A program made the translations under genes and the position numbers. Positions 1-9,360 of a DNA stretch of 64,000 nucleotides are shown here, one piece after another. The notes under the pieces were generated by a model, which saw only the letters and a program-made list of their open reading frames with translations, ran no database searches and was not told the DNA's origin. How positions within the stretch are numbered: position 1 is the first letter of the stretch; each line of letters opens with the position of its first letter. Origin of the DNA: Talaromyces rugulosus (lineage: Eukaryota > Ascomycota > Eurotiomycetes > Eurotiales > Trichocomaceae); NCBI RefSeq assembly GCF_013368755.1, contig NC_049566.1, positions 2,418,001 to 2,482,000 on the forward strand. The letters are read 5' to 3'.

Positions 1-1433
1 CGAGACTCAATGCGTGCTTCGTTACCCGCAGTGAACCGGGAACATCCTCAAGAAATGAAAAACAGGCTTATTGGCGGCCTACAACTGAATGGGAAAATCC
101 AATTTGGGGTTGGGTTGTCACTAACTACGCTGATGAAGGCATCCAATTCTTTCTTCCGGATGGAACATTCTACTGTGAGGTGCGGGTAGGTGGACAGCTG
201 GAGACGGTCAAGACACCGAAATGGATGCCGTTTAAGCCTGATGCCTCTACGGGAGCACAGGACGATCCCAATCGCAAACAGTTCGATGCGCTCATTGTAA
301 AGCTCGGTGATGTTGACTATCTGAGGGCGTTTTGGTATATGGTTGTCAACGCACTAGAGAGCTTACCACCAACTCCGAACTCTTATGCGCAGTATCTGAC
401 AGCGATTGTTGGAAAACCACTCGCGCTTGTCAATATGGGATGGTCTCTTGAACTAGACCGTCCTCCGCTGCAGAACCAAGCGACCAACACCATGGCCAAG
501 GAACCGAGCCTGTCATTAACCATTCAACCTGGCAAGCCATCCTACGAGCTGAAAGTCAAACTGGGCGACAAGGAGCGCGAATACGATGGTATGGTGGGAT
601 ATTTCAACATGACCGAGACAGAAGACCATGCTGAAGGTAATGAGCTCAGCCTGGATACCATCCAGACTTACTTTGCCACCGCCGATGATAAATTCCCGTC
701 GTTGAAGGCTATCACGCCCGAAACTCACCCAAAGTTCCGTCCGTTCTGGGAATCTCCCTGGAGGAGTGACCCACCATCTGGCTCGGACTTCTGCAACCCA
801 GCCGAGTATGATAACCGTCGAAACAAACACCTACAAGTATATGGTGCCATAGTGGACCCCTTCACGGCTATCCACGCGTATTCTTCCTTCTTGCCCGCAC
901 AGTCCTTACAGCTGGCACCGTGGACGTGGCAGGATGCCATGAGCAAAGTAACAGCTTTTTTCCATGCGGGGCCTATCACACTAACCGCCGACGTAAAAGA
1001 GTATGATCCTGCCCGAGCCCTGACACAGGATAACATGAACGAGGACCCTCCGCATCAAGTGGGTCTCCCTGGATTAACAGGTGGAAAGTGGTCTTGGTTG
1101 CAGCCGTATGTCGATCCCAGCGATGAGCTATCTACGGAGGACGAAGGTACCGATTCTGGAGGCTCCGATGCAAGTTCCCCTGCGGATGCCGATTCGCAAC
1201 CACCGTCAGAATCGGCCGGATTGACGCCACCGATATTCAATTCCTATGAAATTGGGCAGACGGAGAAGCGTCTTGCAAAGCCGGGTTTTGAGAGTGGGCC
1301 ATACACGGCTATTGAGGGCTTTTTGCATCTGCGGAGGCCCATAATGATGGATCAACCGGAGCAGGAGGGAGATGAGGTGCAGTCACACGTGCAGGAGTTA
1401 GAGAATCAAGAGCCAAGAGAAGGTCATGACTGA
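1..1433 (+). CDS. C-terminal part of a very large uncharacterised protein (5' end outside window)
   Basis: The frame (codons starting at base 3) is open from the window edge to TGA at 1431-1433, giving 476 visible residues and no intron. The first visible residues include an aromatic stretch around NPIWGWVVTNYADEGIQF. A mostly beta-type region follows, then a conserved-looking strand/loop pattern (EYDGMVGYF, YGAIVDPFTAIHA, GKWSWLQPYV), an acidic Ser/Asp/Glu linker at about 1120-1215, and a C-terminal stretch ending in EGFLHLRRPI. I associate this general pattern with large uncharacterised bacterial proteins that sit near DUF6603 proteins; that is memory and not a search result. It is convergent with the lectin-like gene, 109 bp away. 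No catalytic motif is seen. The frame is certain; the function is unknown. Confidence 0.75.
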   Translation, partial: RLNACFVTRSEPGTSSRNEKQAYWRPTTEWENPIWGWVVTNYADEGIQFFLPDGTFYCEVRVGGQLETVKTPKWMPFKPDASTGAQDDPNRKQFDALIVKLGDVDYLRAFWYMVVNALESLPPTPNSYAQYLTAIVGKPLALVNMGWSLELDRPPLQNQATNTMAKEPSLSLTIQPGKPSYELKVKLGDKEREYDGMVGYFNMTETEDHAEGNELSLDTIQTYFATADDKFPSLKAITPETHPKFRPFWESPWRSDPPSGSDFCNPAEYDNRRNKHLQVYGAIVDPFTAIHAYSSFLPAQSLQLAPWTWQDAMSKVTAFFHAGPITLTADVKEYDPARALTQDNMNEDPPHQVGLPGLTGGKWSWLQPYVDPSDELSTEDEGTDSGGSDASSPADADSQPPSESAGLTPPIFNSYEIGQTEKRLAKPGFESGPYTAIEGFLHLRRPIMMDQPEQEGDEVQSHVQELENQEPREGHD

Positions 1434-1542
1434 GGTACATGGATTGTTTAGATATAGATCACAAATCGACAATATTTGAATATAACTGAAACTATCTACT
1501 TAGTATCTGAGAAGGAAATAGCCAATGAATACCTTCATCTTT

Positions 1543-2652
1543 CTAACTGATAGGGTGTCTCCGATGGTCTACGTTAGATTCTGCCGTGACCCAGAAGATA
1601 TGGTTGACATCACCCGATCGAACGACAGTCAGCGAGTTACCTGTAGGGAGTCTCAAGCTATTGGGCAGTCTAGACGACTCTCCCCAGCTCCCTTGAGCCT
1701 TCACAGCGAAATTAACGTTATTTCCCGTATCGCAATAATACAAATAGGACTTGTTAAGCTCAGAGTCATGGGTCACCGCGAGCGAAGTCAACGCTAAACT
1801 GTTTTTCACTGGCTGTATAGAAGAATCTATTATTCTTCATCAGAACTGGGACTTGCGTCATAATCATAATGGGAAAGGAATTGAAAAGAACGTACTGTCT
1901 GTTGTCTTCGACGAGTATTCACGGATAACGCCTTTCTTATCCTGGTAAACCACCAGACGATCGTCTTTCGTGTAGTAGCTGGCTAGACCCGACCCCTTGC
2001 GCACATTCGCAAGGTCATCGACGTGTTTCGCCTGTCCGCTGTCGAAATCATATTCCCATAAATGGCTACCCTCGGGGTCATGTGGGTGCTTGCTGTTCAA
2101 TTTCTTGTCAGTTGGAGGGAGTCATTTCTACTTGACATCTTTTTCGGCGCTAGCTTACCGGAGGTAAAACACGGACGACTGAATGCCATTGGAACAAGAC
2201 GTGATTCTTGAATTGTCTTGTTCAACCCTGGCAATAGTTTGACTGATCGGACTCAAGATGCTGATATTGTTGAGAGTTGTTCCACTAGGAGCGCCGGTTG
2301 TCCCAGCTGGGTTTCGTGTTATTCCCACGACGAACTGGATACCCAAGTACGAGGAAACGGCTATGTCCGATGAAGTCACAACATTGCCATCTGGATCTGT
2401 TGAAGTTGCTATGTAACCTTTTGTAGGGTTGTTGTTGCTGTGAATGGCCTTTCTGATGTCTAGACCGAGGTTGGACTTGGTGGTCGTGTAGAAAACTTGG
2501 ATGTCGTCGTGGGAGGGGGTTTTGATGGCAGCGATGCCGGACATGTTGAGTATGGATTTATGGAGTGGTTTAAGAGCGATGAACTGATGGGATGGTGATT
2601 GTTGTGGTGCAGAGTTAGAAGACATGGATCGAGGGTATACTTTGTCAGACAC
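1543..2652 (-). CDS. Fucose-lectin-like beta-propeller protein
   Basis: Model: exons 2652-2159, 2092-1896 and 1826-1543 (introns of 66 and 69 bp, donors GTAAGC and GTACGT), giving 324 aa, close to the ~310 aa of fungal fucose-specific lectins. Repeated blade-like strands are visible: IQVFYTTTKSNLGLDIRKA, SSVFYLRKHP with HLWEYDFDSG, SGLASYYTKDDRLVVYQDK, KSYLYYCDTGNNVNFAVKA and VNHIFWVTAESN. The third blade only reads through if the downstream CAG acceptor (2094-2093) is used; the nearer AAG acceptor gives an immediate stop. No signal peptide is apparent. It is divergent from the 1120-aa gene across 258 bp, so the two may be co-expressed. The sugar-binding residues were not checked, so fucose specificity is an inference from the fold pattern; a non-binding PLL-like propeller is the alternative. 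Confidence 0.65.
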
Positions 2653-2910
2653 TATATCCCGTGACCCATGAACTGCCTCGTTCGGTTGAGAGCGGGTGTT
2701 GCCTCATTCTGTCGACATTGACAATTGTTCAGCGCAGCCACGTAAGTCCCTTGACCCCACCAGATAAATCTGCATACTAATGCAATCCTCATCACAGCCC
2801 CAATTGAGGGGTCTCTATGTCGATCCCAGCGTAATATAACCGATTTCAAAAAATACAAATGCTATCAGTTATAGCAACTGCATTTCCATCATCGCTAACA
2901 TTCAACGAAA
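2653..2910. promoter_or_regulatory. Shared divergent promoter region
   Basis: 258 bp separates the start codons of the lectin-like gene (leftward) and the 1120-aa gene (rightward). I see no unambiguous TATA box or operator. The arrangement alone suggests shared control. Confidence 0.3.
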
Positions 2911-5900
2911 ATGGTCGTGTACACTGGGGGAGAAAGCACTACGATAAAATCTCCTCGTCATCTTCCCCTTCGCCATGCCCTCCGTAAGGCAGAGCAACAA
3001 TCATCGAGTGAGGATGATCCAAAAAGTACGCATCTCAATCCTGGAGAAGAAGAGCTACATTCCTTTTGGGCACCAAGCCTTCCTGCTGGTCCCTCTTACA
3101 GAGTCCAAGTCAACCAGACAGTAAAGTCACCAGAGGAACAACAGCCGCTTCAGCTCAAGGGTGCCAAGGAGTTTGTCGTCGAGACCCCTCGTTTCACTTT
3201 GGCAGCTGGATCGATTTATTCTATCTATCCGCCATCAGGGTACAGCGAAGACCATCGCATTCTACCTCACGTTGTTCTCAGCGATCCGTTCTTGCCATGG
3301 GAGCGACAAGGCAGTTCGAGAACTCCAGCCTCGTCAGCGATGAGATCTCGCGTTCCTTGGCTGGCGCTGATGGTGTTCACCCAGGATGAACTGCGACTGT
3401 CTCCAGGCGAGGTGGTCAGTGATATAGTGGACCTGTCTAAAAAGCAGTCCAAATCAACACTTGCTACTCGAATGAGCGTGAATGAACTACGGTCTGTCAA
3501 AGAGAATGTAGCTCTTCCTTACCAAGAGTTTGATTTATCAGGCGAGAATACCACAGCCGATTTTATTTTCCTTCCCAAAACTCTCTTCTCACACATATTC
3601 CCGGTCGCCACGGAGAAATCAGGCCGCCAAACGCATGACATATCCTCTTACCAGTATCTTTCTCACGTGCGGAAGGTGAACACCACCGGAATGGCAGTGG
3701 CGGGCCAAGAAGATACCGGCATCTTCTCCATTATTGTTTCCCCTCGATGCGGACCAATTGAGCCATTACAGCCCACGACAGTTTCGGTTCATCTGGTCTC
3801 TATCGAAGGAATTGAAGATAATATTCCGTTTCCCATCCCAGATAACAAGCAACGCGTTGCCCTTTGCTCACTGCATAGTTGGAATTACTCTATACGGCCA
3901 CCTGGCACGCGAACCATTCAGGATTCCTTCCAGCATCTGGGCGAAAAACTGGGTGTCCTTCGACCTCCACCTCGGATTATCGACAGTTTTCAGGGGTCAG
4001 ATGAATTGACCGGCCGGTTGGCCAAAAGACTTCAAGATGGGTATTCATTAGTTAGGTACCGAGCCCAAACAGGGGAAACAACTGTTGCCTTTTTCCGAAG
4101 CCCCTTCGCTCCAACTGTTGTGCCTCGAGAGACCCAGCACGATAACACCTTTGATGCGGATTTTGCGCACTGCTCCAACTCGGGTCAGGATTTGCAGATT
4201 CTCGATCCCCAAGTTGGAATCATGGATATTACGTACTCTGTCGCTTGGCAGGTCGGCCGCATGCTGGCCCTGGGTGATCAGGCGTTTACTACGGCCTTAC
4301 TACGTATCCGTAGCTCGATTTACGATGAGACAATGAAAGAATGCAAAAGATTGGCGCTCGCCGAGGACGAAGGTGTCAATGTGTTGAGCCGAGGTCAGCT
4401 TCTCGGTGCTCTGCGTCACATTCCAGAGCAATTGGGTGAGATAACGTCGGAAAGGGAAGAGATTGACCGATCGAACCGATGGCTTCGACGGCACTGGAGA
4501 GGAGGAGTTGCCTTAGGTTATACCGCACGTGGAATCCGCAAGAGATATCTGGACATCGCAGTCAAGGTAGCACAAAAGCTGGCCAAATCCACTGATGACC
4601 AGATCTACAACGAGACCAACGAACCAGTCTCAACAGACTGGATGATCGTGTTGAGTTGGGTCATGGACCGACTGTTCCTACACGGGGTGCCAGCACACTA
4701 CCTCATTACTGACCCTAGCCACCTTGAACCAGAACGATTGAAATTCTTCCATATTGACCCCAACTGGACGGATGCTATGATTGATGGTGCTTTGAGCCTA
4801 GGTAATCATCGAGGAGAGGATCGTGATCGGGTAGCGATCAAATACGCCTTGAACGAATATATATCCACACCCCAAGCTCCTCTATCGCACACCCCCCAAA
4901 TCCCCACATATGGTTTTTATCTCCGGTCAGATGTGGTTTCTGGATTTCCGGATCTCAGGGTTACCACTTTACCTGAACCAACTGAGCGTGCCCCTCTGCT
5001 GCGCCACGAGCTTGTCGCTGACGGCGTCATGTTGGGCCTGTTAGATCGTGTCCCAGGATCGCGTGATTTGACAGAGCTCGTCTTCACGCAACCGGCCCAT
5101 CAACAGCGTTTTGTGGCTGGGTCATCACTGACCCAAGCCGAGTTGAAAGTCCATATCAGAAGACAGTACACGGTGGGCCGGGATGAGCGCCAAAGTGATC
5201 CGGCAAAAGATACCTTGATTGATACAAGTCCAGTTCACCCGGCTGACCCTAGCCCTATATTCGTTTGGGGTACGAAGCCTGACACCGATGATCTTCGCAT
5301 TCTCCAAGTGTCTCGATATGCAAGATTTCAGCTCGAGACATTGAAGAAGGAAATGGGCCAGTTCAGCAGAGATGGGCAGGAAACAAATTTTTTCAATGAC
5401 GACACCCCGACATCTGCTTTACTTGCCTTGCAACTTAGCGATCCGATATATGAATTTCATATCATTTTGGATAACGTCTTTTCCGAGGATAACTCTGGTA
5501 ATACACATGATCCAGGACCGCGAGTCCTGCAGCGGACAATTCCTTCTGAGGTTAGCCCTGCAAGCCTGCCATCTATCCCAGAGCCGGAGCCTGGAGCAGA
5601 ATCCACCGAATACGCCAGATGGCAATCAACCGCGCCACCAGAAGTTACGTCTACACCAGTTATGTCGATACCACTCACCTCTCAAGCCGTCGCAGTCTCA
5701 CCACCATCCCCAGATATCCCGTTCTCTACCCCACAATCTTACACATCACACCAAATCCCTCGCGCGTTGGGTGTCGTACCCGCCAGTCATCCTCAATACA
5801 AATGCAACATCACCAGCGTAGGTTCCGACACAATCAACGTGACCCAAGAAAACCTACCCCAGAGCCTAATATTCTCAATTCAAGTCCTAAACAACTACAG

Positions 5901-6273
5901 CCCAGATTACAAAATTCAAGCATTCGACATCTGGCTCCCACTGGGCGAGGTCGATCCGTACAGTCCCAAACTTCTCAAAACCTACCAGGGCCCACGGCCT
6001 ACCATGCTGAGTAACCTGCGGTTCAATGTAATTCACAGGTTTCCCAGGCTGGATGACAAACTACATTTGCAGCTCACTGCCATGCCACGCAGTATGAAGA
6101 GGTTTGTCCCGGCGAATATGGTTTCCGAGATGAGTTTTGTGTTGGGTTTGGTAAGAGTGAATAAGTTTGCTTCACCAGAAACGCGGTTTCGGGTCAGGAC
6201 GCAGGTGCGCTATCGGTTGGATCGGATACCTACTTTCGATGGGTATATTGATGTTGTTCTTAAGAATGTATAA
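2911..6273 (+). CDS. Large intronless uncharacterised protein (1120 aa)
   Basis: A single open frame runs from ATG 2911 to TAA 6273 with no intron, unusual among its neighbours. No enzyme family was recognised. The N-terminal ~130 residues are polar; residues ~140-180 contain a hydrophobic strand (VPWLALMVFTQDELRL); the middle is alpha-rich with basic stretches (SNRWLRRHWRGGVALGYTAR); around residue 610 there is a motif LKFFHIDPNWTDAMIDGAL. Near 860-990 a Pro/Ser/Thr-rich linker precedes a C-terminal beta domain ending GYIDVVLKN. I associate the FFxxDxxWxDAxxDGA pattern with large uncharacterised bacterial proteins (memory only). No signal peptide or transmembrane helix is evident. Context with the lectin-like, DUF6603 and giant genes suggests a shared system. 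Coding status is certain; function is unknown. Confidence 0.8.
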   Translation: MVVYTGGESTTIKSPRHLPLRHALRKAEQQSSSEDDPKSTHLNPGEEELHSFWAPSLPAGPSYRVQVNQTVKSPEEQQPLQLKGAKEFVVETPRFTLAAGSIYSIYPPSGYSEDHRILPHVVLSDPFLPWERQGSSRTPASSAMRSRVPWLALMVFTQDELRLSPGEVVSDIVDLSKKQSKSTLATRMSVNELRSVKENVALPYQEFDLSGENTTADFIFLPKTLFSHIFPVATEKSGRQTHDISSYQYLSHVRKVNTTGMAVAGQEDTGIFSIIVSPRCGPIEPLQPTTVSVHLVSIEGIEDNIPFPIPDNKQRVALCSLHSWNYSIRPPGTRTIQDSFQHLGEKLGVLRPPPRIIDSFQGSDELTGRLAKRLQDGYSLVRYRAQTGETTVAFFRSPFAPTVVPRETQHDNTFDADFAHCSNSGQDLQILDPQVGIMDITYSVAWQVGRMLALGDQAFTTALLRIRSSIYDETMKECKRLALAEDEGVNVLSRGQLLGALRHIPEQLGEITSEREEIDRSNRWLRRHWRGGVALGYTARGIRKRYLDIAVKVAQKLAKSTDDQIYNETNEPVSTDWMIVLSWVMDRLFLHGVPAHYLITDPSHLEPERLKFFHIDPNWTDAMIDGALSLGNHRGEDRDRVAIKYALNEYISTPQAPLSHTPQIPTYGFYLRSDVVSGFPDLRVTTLPEPTERAPLLRHELVADGVMLGLLDRVPGSRDLTELVFTQPAHQQRFVAGSSLTQAELKVHIRRQYTVGRDERQSDPAKDTLIDTSPVHPADPSPIFVWGTKPDTDDLRILQVSRYARFQLETLKKEMGQFSRDGQETNFFNDDTPTSALLALQLSDPIYEFHIILDNVFSEDNSGNTHDPGPRVLQRTIPSEVSPASLPSIPEPEPGAESTEYARWQSTAPPEVTSTPVMSIPLTSQAVAVSPPSPDIPFSTPQSYTSHQIPRALGVVPASHPQYKCNITSVGSDTINVTQENLPQSLIFSIQVLNNYSPDYKIQAFDIWLPLGEVDPYSPKLLKTYQGPRPTMLSNLRFNVIHRFPRLDDKLHLQLTAMPRSMKRFVPANMVSEMSFVLGLVRVNKFASPETRFRVRTQVRYRLDRIPTFDGYIDVVLKNV

Positions 6274-6957
6274 AAGGGGACTGTCCGGGACTTTTACCGA
6301 TACAATACCATGATAAATACCCCATCTTTTTTTAATTACCATTACAGTATTTGACAATAGAAGTATTTTGAATACATTGTCACCTTTGTTGAGTCCAGCC
6401 CCGCATTCAGCTGAGGTAGGTCGGTCTCATTTCGAACGAGCCAATTATCACCCGCGGCAGCTCTGGACGATAAGCATTCCGAGCCGAGACAGGAAGTGCT
6501 CGAAGCCCTAAACAGACGTGCAGCGGCGCCCCCGATCATCTGTGACAAGTGTGCATCTGAGCTGCACATCACAGTACATATTCTTGTTAACCCCACCTGA
6601 CAGCAGTTGTGGCGGGCTGAATATATGGAGGTTTGCTGACGTGGTCCATCTTTGATTCGCACAGCTGTGGATTCGCGAGGTGAATACACCATTTGGCGGG
6701 TAATACGGAGCATATAAAGCCCGATTTCAATGATCTTCGCTTCCTTTTTTTATTATAGCGTAGGCTCATCACCCCCATGTTGATATCTGTTATTATCGGA
6801 CCTTCTACTAGCCCCATTTTCAAATGAGGCATTTTTGGAACATGCCGATGGATTGGGCATCGGGCAGATGTTATCTCTAGGCAGATCGTGTAGACCGAGT
6901 TGATGATTTGAAATTTTCATACTTGTGTAATTTTTCTAGTGGAGCTTCAGAAAATGA
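6274..6957. other. Intergenic, no gene seen
   Basis: 684 bp between the convergent 1120-aa gene and the deaminase-like gene. Only short unsupported frames occur, with no RNA gene or repeat that I can see. Confidence 0.6.
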
Positions 6958-8500
6958 TCAAGAAGAAGCCATGACTGGTTGCGCAAAGACATCAAAGTCC
7001 CTCCATTTTTTAATGCCAAGTGCATCCAGTAGCACTTTGCAGTTGTTGCAGGGTGGTTTTAGATATTTGGCAATAGTGTCGGCATTATACGGCGGAGTGT
7101 TGGAATTGGGATTTTGGAGATCTGGGGGTGGCCAAAAATGTTTTCTGGCTAGAGCAAATCCTTTTGGAGTACTATTCGGAGGACGAACCAAGTCCGGTCT
7201 GGAGAGTGAGTTAAATCGAATCGGCGCTGGAAGAGAGGTAAAAGACCTACTGCAAGAGGTTGACAAATGGATATGTTTCTGCGCAGTTTCCAAACCGAGT
7301 TCCGTTTCTATTCCACAATACCTCATCTATTTTCGCCCTTAATATCTCAAAAGCATTTAGAGTATTTTGCCGTGATTGTAATGCCTCCAAAAAGCCCCGG
7401 ATTGCGCGAGGCAGTTCAGCAGATTCACGTTGATCATTCTCCCTATAGCCAGTCAAGAAGGTTGATAAGCCAAGGATGATCGTTTCAAGTCGGTTTCGCA
7501 CATCCCCTTGCATGTTGTCAGCTGGCTGCCCATTTTCTTGAACGAAGCAATCTATGTCCGCGCTAACTTCCAGTAAGATCTTATTCGGGGTCTTTTTCTT
7601 TTTGTCCTTCTTGTTTCTCGGGTCCCTCGTGCGCGATGCGTCAATTGTCCACTGCCACCCACGGTCCGTAGAAATGAGTAGGTCCTGCACCAGATTAAAC
7701 CGAGCCATCTTCAATTCCCTCTCCCATGTACCAGTGGAATCGATTGCCCAATTATACCCACCTAGTGAGGCCCCCAAAAAGAACTGCTTTGTACCCTGGC
7801 GATGTTCCACCCACGTGCACTGGAACATGGCCGGTGGGTCGCCAACACCTTCGCTCGTGCTGCCGGCAATTCTACTGCACCATAGGCTGTAAACTGCTGT
7901 CAGAGGAAGGAAGAAATTATTCTCATCAGCGCCAGACTGAGCATGTCCAAGCCTTGACAGAAACAATCCCAAAAGGTCATAAGGACTCCAGTATTTGGTC
8001 GTGTTCCTTTGGCGTCGAGCGCTGGGCTCTGAAGCCTGCCTGGAACCACGCACGGCTTGGTCAAGGTGATCCACATAGAACTTGGAAATGGTCTGGTTGC
8101 CTTCTCTCCAATCTGGATTGATCCGACGGCGAATATGTTGATCCGGAGTGAGGGCATTGTTATTATAGTCGATACCGTGATGTTCGTCGCCCACTCTCCC
8201 ACGACTAGGATTGTATATGTGAGAGAGACCCAGTGGAACGTGATTGATAAGGAGTACTTACCTCAAAGCCAGAATCCGTGTTTTAATGAGCTTAAGCTCT
8301 TCTTGGACAGTAGGTTCGCTCGCGTTCACTTGAGTCTCTAGGAAATCATAGATCTAGGAAATAGGGACACAGTTAGAGCGGTGAGGAAAGACGATGTCTG
8401 ACTACCTGTTACTTGCCTTGTTTCTATCATAGTCGTACAGATCTTTCAATTTCTGGCCCCTAAACGGGAGGAAACCCTTATTCTCGCGGCGAGGAGCCAT
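6958..8500 (-). CDS. Deaminase-fold protein with CAE and PCxxC zinc site (456 aa)
   Basis: Model: exons 8500-8417, 8353-8262, 8204-7251 and 7198-6958. Intron 1 is a GC-AG intron (AAG|GCAAGT); the nearby GT donor gives a stop. Introns 2 and 3 (57 and 52 bp) are canonical; intron 3 (GTAGGT ... TTTAAC ... CCAG) joins two frames. Spliced this way, the C-terminal third carries GNCAETYPF (C366-A-E368; 7285-7277) and KPPCNNCKVLL (C427, C430; 7050-7039), which is the (H/C)AE ... PCxxC pattern of zinc-dependent cytidine-deaminase-fold enzymes. Between them lies a strand KGFALARKHFWPPP. The N-terminal ~350 residues are helical and unassigned, with a Lys-rich loop. Substrate is unknown (nucleoside, RNA, DNA or other). 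Without intron 3 the protein stops just after CAE. Fold call moderate; splice model good. Confidence 0.65.
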
Positions 8501-8523
8501 CTCGGAGCTCCTTAGTGTAAGTC

Positions 8524-8547
8524 GGTGGTGGTGGTGGTGGTGGTGGT
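8524..8547. repeat. (GGT)8 microsatellite
   Basis: Eight perfect GGT units sit 24 bp upstream of the deaminase-like start codon, probably within its 5' leader. Unit number is likely to vary between strains. Confidence 0.9.
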
Positions 8548-8786
8548 GTTGACACTCGTATATTAGGACAGAAATCCGCCAGATACCGTAGGTTCTGTAT
8601 TGTAAGCTTTGCACTTTGCTGGTTGAAATATTACAGCACTGGGTGATCTGCACGGCTACCCGAAAACCCCTCAGATGAACACATATTAATTGGCCCCTCT
8701 CGTCTGCCATACTCATAATGGACCCTCAAGAGTAACCACAGCAAATCAACAAAACAGATCCATCACAGGCCTACCAACTCACCATC

Positions 8787-9159
8787 ATGACCAAAGTACG
8801 CTCCCCCAGCCTACCTGCATACCAAACCTAACCAAACCAAGACACAAATCACACCACCTGAAGGCTGGACCAATGACAGCTTTCACCTTGAAAAGGATAC
8901 CTACTGGGGAACCGGACAAAGTGGCCAGGTCATGGTGCACAAACACGGAGTCCCAGCCGCGACACCGATCATGTGTATGACTGGTGGAGAGCAAGAGGTT
9001 CTCTTCACTGCGGGGGCTACCTGTTACCTTTGGAGTCCCATTCACGGAGAGATCTGGAAGGTTGTTGAACCACAGGGGTCTGTTGAGACGGTCATAGCGG
9101 ATATTGCTAGAGGTGGGATTCGGTCTCTGACTTGTTCTAAAGTGAGTCAGGTTGCATAG
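8787..9159 (+). CDS. Small hypothetical protein, 108 aa, micro first exon
   Basis: Exon 1 is only three codons (ATG ACC AAA, 8787-8795); the intron 8796-8841 (46 bp, GTACGC ... CCTAACC ... AAG) leads to exon 2, 8842-9159. Exon 2 reads without stop through EGWTNDSFHLEKDTYWGTG, MCMTGGEQEVLFTAGATCYL and WSPIHGEIWKVVEP. It looks like a single compact beta-rich domain with several Trp and Gly and no signal peptide. It lies between the deaminase-like gene (divergent, 286 bp between the starts) and the DUF6603 gene (same strand, 201 bp downstream). Function is not recognised. The close pairing with a deaminase-fold gene raises the untested idea of a partner or inhibitor. The intron could be wrong; an internal ATG at 8932 would give a shorter product. 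Confidence 0.5.
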
Positions 9160-9360
9160 GTGGGGCTAGTTGAGTTTACATCTCGCTAAGGGTTTGATGG
9201 CTGTTTTCGTGATTAGTTCTCAATCCCATGTAACTAAAAGAAACTATATGGCACTAATGTTGTGCCTTTTACACATTATCCCAACATTGGTCGTGAGACC
9301 GTAAACATCACCATCTCAACTTGACATGACCTTATATGCCCAAGCTATAATAGAGGAAAT

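Noticed and set aside
2104..2158. Shorter 55-bp intron 1 for the lectin-like gene
   Set aside because: The AAG acceptor gives an immediate in-frame TGA; the CAG acceptor 11 bases on keeps the propeller open.
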